This document shows, in pieces, positions 59,182 to 64,000 of a DNA stretch of 64,000 nt. The notes beneath the pieces are model-generated. The model did not search any database. It was given only the letters and a program-made list of their open reading frames with translations, and was not told where the DNA came from. Both the position numbers and the translations under genes were made by a program. The stretch comes from DATKJS01 sp964551995 (GTDB taxonomy: Bacteria; Acidobacteriota; Aminicenantia; Aminicenantales; Saccharicenantaceae). The DNA lies in contig CAZKFD010000011.1 of NCBI GenBank assembly GCA_964551995.1, positions 1 through 64,000 of the forward strand, given 5' to 3'. Positions within the stretch are counted from its first letter, which is position 1, and each line of letters begins with the position of its first letter.

Positions 59182-60204
59182 TCATTTGAGGGGGATCGGC
59201 CGGAATCCAGCCTTCTCTTTCAGCCGGGTCAGGAGGGCGTCGAAGGCGACGGCCTCTTTCTGTTCCTTGATCTGCGCCGCGATCTGGGCCTTGACCTCGT
59301 CGAGGGGCTTCGTCTCCTTCTTCCGGTTCTCGACTTTGATGATATGGTAGCCGTAGGCGGTCTCGACGATGCCGCTGATCCCGCCGACGGGGATGCTGAA
59401 GGCGGCGTCCTCGAACGGCTTAACCATCGTGCCCCGGGCAAAATCCTCGTAGAGGCCGCCGGTGGCCTTAGAGCCGGGGTCCTCGGAGTATTCCTTGGCC
59501 AGCGCGGCGAAGTCCTCGCCCTGTTTTGCCCGGGCCAGGATGCCTTCCATCTTCTTCCGGATCTCTGCCTTCTCCTGAGCGGATTTTCCCTGGGTCAGAA
59601 GAAGGATGTGGCGGACGGAGGCGGTCTTGTCCTCTCCGTAGACCTTCCGGATCTCCGCGTCCGTCACCCGAGCGTTTGAGGCCAGCGCTCCATCGAGGTA
59701 TTTGCGGATAGTCATCGCCTCCGCCGCCCCCTTCCTGAAGGCCTCGACGCTGATCCCGTTTTCCTTTAGACTTTCCTCGACCTTAGCCTCGCCCCCCGCC
59801 TGGGCGTACTGGGCTTCGAGAGTCGCCTTGATCTCCTCCGGCGTGGCCTCTTTTTTCGCCTCGACGGCGGCGGCAAGGAGGAGCTTCCGCTCGCCGAGCT
59901 GGATTCCGAACTGCTCGATGACGGCTTTCAGGCGGTTGGCGTCAAGCCCCTTCAGCTGCTGGGCCTGGTTGCCGCTCGTCTCGAGGATGGCCTCGAGAAC
60001 TTCGCCGGCCGACACGTCGAACCTCTTGGACGTGGCTATCAGTGTGACTTTATCGGGGGCGAGGGCCGGCACGGCCGCCGCCAGGTCCTTGGCCAGGGCG
60101 TAGGCGGGGGTACCCGCCGCGAGCTTCATGGGGGCCTCCTTCTTCGAAGAGCAGCCGCTGGCGGCCAAAACCAGGACCAGGCCGAGGATCGGGATTTTTT
60201 TCAT
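59182..60204 (-). CDS. Parvulin-type peptidyl-prolyl isomerase lipoprotein (PrsA/SurA-like foldase)
   Basis: 340 residues. Lipobox LAASGC after a short leader. An N-terminal helical chaperone domain (KRFDVSAGEVLEAILETSGN) is followed by the parvulin domain from TASVRHILLLTQGKSAQEKA to YGYHIIKVENRKKET; the histidines and phenylalanines of the rotamase site are present. It would assist folding of exported proteins, numerous in this window. Transcribed alone on the minus strand; 60205-60478 upstream holds no gene I can support. Confidence 0.88.
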   Translation of the reverse strand: MKKIPILGLVLVLAASGCSSKKEAPMKLAAGTPAYALAKDLAAAVPALAPDKVTLIATSKRFDVSAGEVLEAILETSGNQAQQLKGLDANRLKAVIEQFGIQLGERKLLLAAAVEAKKEATPEEIKATLEAQYAQAGGEAKVEESLKENGISVEAFRKGAAEAMTIRKYLDGALASNARVTDAEIRKVYGEDKTASVRHILLLTQGKSAQEKAEIRKKMEGILARAKQGEDFAALAKEYSEDPGSKATGGLYEDFARGTMVKPFEDAAFSIPVGGISGIVETAYGYHIIKVENRKKETKPLDEVKAQIAAQIKEQKEAVAFDALLTRLKEKAGFRPIPLK

Positions 60205-60478
60205 GGGCGTCTCCTTGCGTGTGAGAAAGGACCTCTACTTCATCACATTCAGGGTGAAAATTCAAAGGATATTTGGCCCCGGGGGTATGAGATTTTCTTA
60301 AGCCGCCGAGGCGAACGTGCGGCCGGGTCGCGGCTCCCGCGCCGAGGGCCGGACGGGACTCAGGACCTGCCGGACGGCGGAATGGCCGCGGAAACCGAGG
60401 AGATGGGAGAATGGAGAACGTGAGGGCCAGACGACGCAAATCGCGATACCTGGCCGGGGCCGCGGGACGGAAGAAAAC

Positions 60479-60664
60479 CTAGGCTGCTTCCGGGTTCTCG
60501 TTTTCGGGCGTTTGACCGCCCGGTTCCTGATCCGGCCCCGGTTCGCCCTCGGGCGGCTGGTGGTGACGGGCCAGGCGTTTCAGCCTTTTTTCTTCCTGTT
60601 TCTTCAGGCGGGCCAACTCGCGGATCCTTTTCGAACTCTTATAGGCTCTGCTGCTTTTTGCCAA
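60479..60664 (-). CDS. Small basic conserved protein of unknown function
   Basis: 61 residues from a TTG ending at 60664 with AAGGAGG five bases upstream. MAKSSRAYKSSKRIRELARL followed by KKQEEKRLKRLARH is an arginine/lysine-rich helix of a type repeatedly annotated as a hypothetical small protein in several phyla; the C-terminal third is acidic and proline-rich. A role with RNA or ribosomes is only a guess. The strong ribosome site supports real translation. Confidence 0.6.
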   Translation of the reverse strand: MAKSSRAYKSSKRIRELARLKKQEEKRLKRLARHHQPPEGEPGPDQEPGGQTPENENPEAA

Positions 60665-60790
60665 AAGACCTCCTTCCCGTTTTTTTCATCATATCATATT
60701 CGGGCGTTCGGGGCGAGTGGGGTCGGAGAAAAGATCAGCCGGCGCTGATTCCCTTTGCTGCGGCCGCGGGCCGCCCCTTTCGTCCCCCGC

Positions 60791-61393
60791 TCAGGCCGCC
60801 CCTTTGTCCGAGGCGCCGGGCTTTGTGACGGGCAAGCCTTTCTTGCAGAACGGGCAGGCGCCGGGCTCGAAGGCCTCGACCTTGAGGGCGAGGAGGCTCC
60901 CGACGGGCTTCCCTTCGATCGGCACGGCCCCGCCGGTCCGGTCGACCAGGACATAGATCCCCTCGATTGAAGCATGCCGCTCCTTGAGGCAGGCGACGAC
61001 CTCCTGGATCGAGCCTCCGGTCGTCAGGATGTCCTCGACGATGACGGTGCGGGAGCCGTCGAGTCCGGAAAACCCCGGGCGGATGGACATCTTCTCGTCG
61101 ACGCGCTGGCTGAAGGCGAACTTCTTGCCGAGCTTCAGGGCGGCCAGAAAGCCGATGGCGATGGCCCCATAGGCTGGCGAGACGACATAGTCGAATTCGG
61201 AGACTTCGGCCTCGATCTTCTCGACGAGGAGGTCCACGATCTTTTCCAGGGACGCCGGCTTCTCGATAAGGCGGATTTTTTCGAAGTACCACTCCGAGTG
61301 CTTCCCAGAGGTCAGCCTGAAATGGCCCTGGAGAAGGGCGTCGCATTCCTTGAAGAGGCTGAGGACCAGTTGCTCGCGGGGCGTTTCGGGCAT
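60791..61393 (-). CDS. pyrE: Orotate phosphoribosyltransferase
   Basis: 200 residues. The PRPP-binding motif VIVEDILTTGGSIQ is exact; the N-terminal LTSGKHSEWYFEKIRLIEK and the AYGAIAIGFLAALKLGKKF regions fit PyrE. It transfers ribose-5-phosphate to orotate in pyrimidine synthesis. The C-terminus carries an additional CPFCKKGLPVTKPG tail with a CxxC pair, found in the thermophile/archaeal-like PyrE branch. Other pyr genes are not adjacent. It diverges from the thioesterase gene. Confidence 0.92.
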   Translation of the reverse strand: MPETPREQLVLSLFKECDALLQGHFRLTSGKHSEWYFEKIRLIEKPASLEKIVDLLVEKIEAEVSEFDYVVSPAYGAIAIGFLAALKLGKKFAFSQRVDEKMSIRPGFSGLDGSRTVIVEDILTTGGSIQEVVACLKERHASIEGIYVLVDRTGGAVPIEGKPVGSLLALKVEAFEPGACPFCKKGLPVTKPGASDKGAA

Positions 61394-61553
61394 CGGACCG
61401 CTCCTTCGGAAAAGCCGGATTGGCAGACCCGATTATATCGGGATCGCGGGCCGTGGACAAGACCCCGGGCGCGGCCCCGCTTGGGGGGCGCCGGAGGCCC
61501 CTCATACCCAACAGGCCCCGAAAAGAGTAACATGGTGCGGAGAGGAAAACGGC

Positions 61554-61958
61554 ATGAACTGGGAATTCGAGGATAACGGGCGTTGCTTCGTTTGTGGCGC
61601 GAACAACCCGGACGGGCTGAGGCTCGGCTTTAGGATAGACCGGGAGCGGGGCGAAGCGAAAGCGGAGGTCGAGTTTCCCGAGCGCTTCCAGGGGTGGGAA
61701 AGAACCGTCCATGGCGGGCTCCTGGCCACAGTCCTCGACGAGGCGATGATCTACGCCGCCGGCGCGAGGGGCTTCCGCTGTGTGACCGGAGAAATTACCA
61801 TCCGCTATGTCAAGCCTTTCCGGACCGGCGCCCCGGGCACGGTCAAAGGCCGCTTTCTCGGGGACAAGGGCCGGATCGTCATGGCCGAGAGCGAGGTTGC
61901 GGACGTGAAGGGCGTCATCGCGGCCAGGGCCACGGGAAAGCTCTTCAAGCTCGCCTGA
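61554..61958 (+). CDS. PaaI/hotdog-fold acyl-CoA thioesterase
   Basis: 134 residues from ATG 61554 (GGAGAGG upstream). The hotdog signature VHGGLLATVLDEAMIYAAGA contains the catalytic-site Gly-Gly and Glu; TGEITIRYVKPFRTGAPGTV continues the fold. An N-terminal CFVCGANNPDGLRLGF (CxxC) extension is common in this sub-family. It hydrolyses small acyl-CoA thioesters. It stands alone between pyrE and a BsuPI gene that is convergent. Confidence 0.88.
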   Translation: MNWEFEDNGRCFVCGANNPDGLRLGFRIDRERGEAKAEVEFPERFQGWERTVHGGLLATVLDEAMIYAAGARGFRCVTGEITIRYVKPFRTGAPGTVKGRFLGDKGRIVMAESEVADVKGVIAARATGKLFKLA

Positions 61959-61997
61959 CCCGAACCCGGACCGCGGGCGCTTCGCGGGTCTTTCGAA

Positions 61998-62465
61998 TCA
62001 CTGAACGGTGATGTTCGTTACGGCCGTCAAGCCCGGGTCGGGGGGTTCGCTCGTTATCCAAGCCCAGGCCATGTAAGGCCCCGGGGCCGCGGGCCGCCCG
62101 TCGTTGTCCTTGAGGTCCCAGGAGGCCGGCAGGATGCGGGACTCGCCAGGCGCCAGGCTCATGGACGTAAGAACCTGGAGAAAGCCCTTGTCATGCGACC
62201 AGGCCCAGATCGTGCGCCCCAGGCTGTCGGCGACTTTGATATCGAAGGTCTGCGAGCTGGAGAAATTCGCCGTGACCTCTCTCGTGCCTGTGTTTTTGAG
62301 CGTGATCTCAAAGCTCAGGCCGTCCGTCTCTTGTTCTCCTACGGCTAAGTAAAGTCGAAGTCCCTGGACATACAGCGAGCCGCTCAGAGCCTGCCCGGAT
62401 TGGGACCGGCAGCAGGCACAGGCGATAAGGAGGACAATGCTGACAGAGATCGCCGCTTTTTTAAT
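61998..62465 (-). CDS. BsuPI-domain lipoprotein with probable ATT start codon
   Basis: 155 residues. On the minus strand the frame is open from 62510 down to TGA at 62000-61998 but has no ATG, GTG or TTG in its N-terminal half; ATT at 62465 is five bases after CGGAGG and opens MKKAAISVSIVLLIACACC, a textbook lipoprotein signal with Cys16 in LIAC. The mature part reads LSFEITLKNTGTREVTANFS, SQTFDIKVADSLGRTIWAWS and VLTSMSLAPGESRILPASWD, the pattern of the BsuPI intracellular proteinase inhibitor domain (PF12690). It may inhibit or bind secreted proteases. Either a rare ATT start or an ATG-to-ATT error; I checked the frame codon by codon. Confidence 0.75.
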   Translation of the reverse strand: MKKAAISVSIVLLIACACCRSQSGQALSGSLYVQGLRLYLAVGEQETDGLSFEITLKNTGTREVTANFSSSQTFDIKVADSLGRTIWAWSHDKGFLQVLTSMSLAPGESRILPASWDLKDNDGRPAAPGPYMAWAWITSEPPDPGLTAVTNITVQ

Positions 62466-62547
62466 GCTTTCCTCCGATTTACCGATTTTTCCCCCCGGCC
62501 GGTCACTTTAAAAATAGCGCCCGAAGGGGAAGTTGTCAAGGCGCCGC

Positions 62548-63333
62548 CTATAGGAAGAAGCGGACGGCGACGAAAATGAGGAACAGGCCGTAGAGGAGCT
62601 TGACCGTGGCCGAGCGGAGCCGGATAGTGATCAGGGCCCCGATGACCGTACCTATAAAGAGGCCCAGGGCGACCCAGGCCGCCGCGCCGAGGGCGAGCGT
62701 TCCCTGGTGGTAGTAGACGAGGACACCCGGCAGTCCGAACGGGGGGAGGATCGCCCCGAGGGATGTGGCAATAGCCCGCTTGGCCGGATAGCCGAGGACG
62801 AGCGCGAGCAGGGGGACGATGATGTTGCCGCCGCCGATGCCGAACATCCCGGCCATCACCCCGGCCAGAACACCGACGGCCACGAGCGCCAGGGTATGAG
62901 GATGGGGAGAAGCTTCGGGTTCGGGCCTGGGCGGGACGTCCAGGCCCATGAGATGCCTGAGGAGGCGGACGGGTTCGATGAAGTTCCAGCTGACATACAG
63001 GCAAAAGACGGCGAAAAGCCTCCTTATGATCCCTACCGGCAGCGAGTTGGCGAGCCAGGCGCCGAGGGCCACCGAAGCCAGGATCCCGGCGGCGATGAGG
63101 AGGGAGGCCCGGACGTCGATGATTTTCGCCCGGTAATAGGCGATCACGCCAAGGATGCCGACGGGAAGCATGATGGCGGCCAGGGATGTTCCCGTCGCCT
63201 TCACCAGCGGAAAACCGGCGAAAAGGATGAGAGCGGGAACGATGATGATGCCGCCGCCGATCCCGAAAAGCCCGGCGAACACTCCCGCCGCGGCGCCGAC
63301 GGAAATGAGCCAGGGGCCGGTCATGGCAGCCAT
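62548..63333 (-). CDS. TauE/SafE-family membrane transporter
   Basis: 261 residues from the ATG ending at 63333 (63324 is possible); the 62-codon upstream extension is not supported. Two related halves each carry the family G-x-G-G-G motif: LFGIGGGIIIVPAL and MFGIGGGNIIVPLL, within 7-8 membrane spans. TauE/SafE proteins carry anions such as sulfite, sulfoacetate or other organosulfonates; the substrate here is unknown. Divergent from the second GH127 gene. Confidence 0.87.
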   Translation of the reverse strand: MAAMTGPWLISVGAAAGVFAGLFGIGGGIIIVPALILFAGFPLVKATGTSLAAIMLPVGILGVIAYYRAKIIDVRASLLIAAGILASVALGAWLANSLPVGIIRRLFAVFCLYVSWNFIEPVRLLRHLMGLDVPPRPEPEASPHPHTLALVAVGVLAGVMAGMFGIGGGNIIVPLLALVLGYPAKRAIATSLGAILPPFGLPGVLVYYHQGTLALGAAAWVALGLFIGTVIGALITIRLRSATVKLLYGLFLIFVAVRFFL

Positions 63334-63470
63334 TGTACTCGAAACGGGGCCGCGCCTCAATCGTTTATCAGACGGCTCCCGCCCCGGCTTCGCTCCCGCG
63401 GGCAAAGTCCCTAAAACCCGGAGAAAAACGCTTCCGACGGCAACCCGGCCGTCCGCCGCGGGCTTTATTG

Positions 63471-63476
63471 TATAAT
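63471..63476 (+). promoter_or_regulatory. Candidate -10 box (TATAAT) upstream of the second GH127 gene
   Basis: A consensus TATAAT at 63471-63476, 35 bases upstream of the start; no convincing -35 hexamer 16-18 bases before it. Confidence 0.35.
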
Positions 63477-63505
63477 GGCTTATATCGTCGAACCGGAGGA
63501 ATGGC

Positions 63506-64000
63506 ATGCCGCTCGTCAATAAGCTGGCCGGGGCGGCCGCTCTCGGCCTCGGAGTCGCCGCCGCGACCCTTCTCGCGCTCGCCGGAGGCGGACGCTCCCG
63601 GAGCTCGATGCCTCGGCTTCCCAGGGATTATCCCATCCGCCCGGTGGCCTTCACCGATGTCGGGATCACGGACGCCTTCTGGGCGCCCCGGCTGGAGACG
63701 GACCGGACCGTTTCGGTCCCTTACGCCCTTCGGATGAACGAGGAAACGGGCCGTGTCGACAATTTCCGCAAGGCCGCCCGCCTGATAAGCGGGCCCTACA
63801 CGGGCAAGCGCTACAACGACTCCGACGTCTATAAGGCGATGGAGGGCGCCGCGTACACGCTTATGCTCCATCCCGACCCGGCCCTCAAGAAGACCCTGGA
63901 TGATCTCGTCGCCATCATCGCCAAGGCCCAGGAGCCGGACGGCTATCTCTACACGACGCGGACGATCGATCCCGCGCATCCCGCGCCCGGCGCCGGCTTG
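63506..64000 (+). CDS. GH127-family beta-L-arabinofuranosidase, N-terminal part (cut by window end)
   Basis: 165 codons from ATG 63506 (GGAGGA at 63495-63500), running off the right edge. A hydrophobic leader (KLAGAAALGLGVAAATLLAL) is followed by PVAFTDVGITDAFWAPRLET and RTVSVPYALRMNEETGRVDN, closely parallel to residues 43-75 of the GH127 enzyme at 52368 (PVPFTDVHLTDSFWAPRLET). YNDSDVYKAMEGAAYTLMLH continues the family. The catalytic cysteines lie beyond the window, so activity cannot be judged. It gives a second GH127 paralogue in the arabinan-related region. Confidence 0.87.
   Translation, partial: MPLVNKLAGAAALGLGVAAATLLALAGGGRSRSSMPRLPRDYPIRPVAFTDVGITDAFWAPRLETDRTVSVPYALRMNEETGRVDNFRKAARLISGPYTGKRYNDSDVYKAMEGAAYTLMLHPDPALKKTLDDLVAIIAKAQEPDGYLYTTRTIDPAHPAPGAGL

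Overview
The window is GC-rich, densely coded DNA from a Gram-negative-type bacterium: many signal peptides and lipoprotein signals, a Tat substrate, ECF sigma/anti-sigma regulation, and start codons preceded by AGGAGG-like ribosome sites. A GWxTD-domain protein, DUF4097-type and BNR beta-propeller proteins, and glycyl-radical and double-cubane-type iron-sulfur enzymes together suggest an anaerobic or facultative sugar- and peptide-degrading member of the Acidobacteriota / Candidatus Aminicenantes neighbourhood. That placement is an inference from gene content, not a measured phylogeny. A katG end at the left edge implies some exposure to oxygen.

Layout. 1-5.8 kb: katG 3' end, an IS91-type relic, a double-cubane (YjiM-like) protein with its ATP-dependent activator, a GNAT acetyltransferase, and a secreted cyanophycinase translationally coupled to a YfcC-type transporter. 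5.8-14 kb: an accessory patch with six decayed IS91-family fragments, five of which carry the same TTGACx-N17-TATxCT promoter module, a 191-bp direct repeat around an AT-richer lipoprotein gene, a tRNA-His 3' fragment, a truncated BNR gene, and several intact secreted proteins (serine hydrolase, DsbD-N-domain protein plus redoxin, DUF362 Tat protein, lipocalin-like protein). 14-25.7 kb: papain-like peptidase, an autoregulated ECF sigma/anti-sigma/DUF4097 operon closed by a strong terminator, MFS exporter, YgiQ radical SAM protein, a VapBC module with a clear operator, pncA-pncB NAD salvage genes, a class A serine hydrolase and an SDR-fold protein. 25.7-34 kb: nitroreductase, HypE-like AIR synthase, two lipoproteins, an acyl-ACP thioesterase, and one long frame joining a GWxTD/TPR protein to an aldose 1-epimerase.

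34-45 kb: a sugar-porter MFS gene, a glycyl-radical pair with every active-site residue I recall for trans-4-hydroxy-L-proline dehydratase (HypD) plus its activase, two OsmC proteins, a CocE/NonD hydrolase, a medium-chain dehydrogenase and a class-I isoprenoid-synthase-fold protein. 45-64 kb: an L-arabinose locus. Kinase araB, epimerase araD and a FucI/AraA-type isomerase form a minus-strand operon; divergently lie a BNR propeller protein and a GH127 beta-L-arabinofuranosidase, followed by a GH51 alpha-L-arabinofuranosidase and a second, truncated GH127 at the right edge. Between them are housekeeping genes (DnaQ-like exonuclease, parvulin foldase, pyrE, hotdog thioesterase, TauE/SafE transporter) and a BsuPI-domain lipoprotein gene that appears to start with ATT and is invisible to ATG/GTG/TTG gene calling.

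How the genes fit together: the GH127 and GH51 lipoproteins would release L-arabinose outside the cytoplasm, a sugar porter could import it, and the isomerase, kinase and epimerase would convert it to D-xylulose 5-phosphate. HypD and cyanophycinase add routes for hydroxyproline (collagen or plant cell-wall glycoprotein) and for the Asp-Arg polymer cyanophycin. Taken together this reads as a scavenger of plant and microbial polymers. I see no CRISPR array, no rRNA, and no convincing new defence or biosynthetic cluster.
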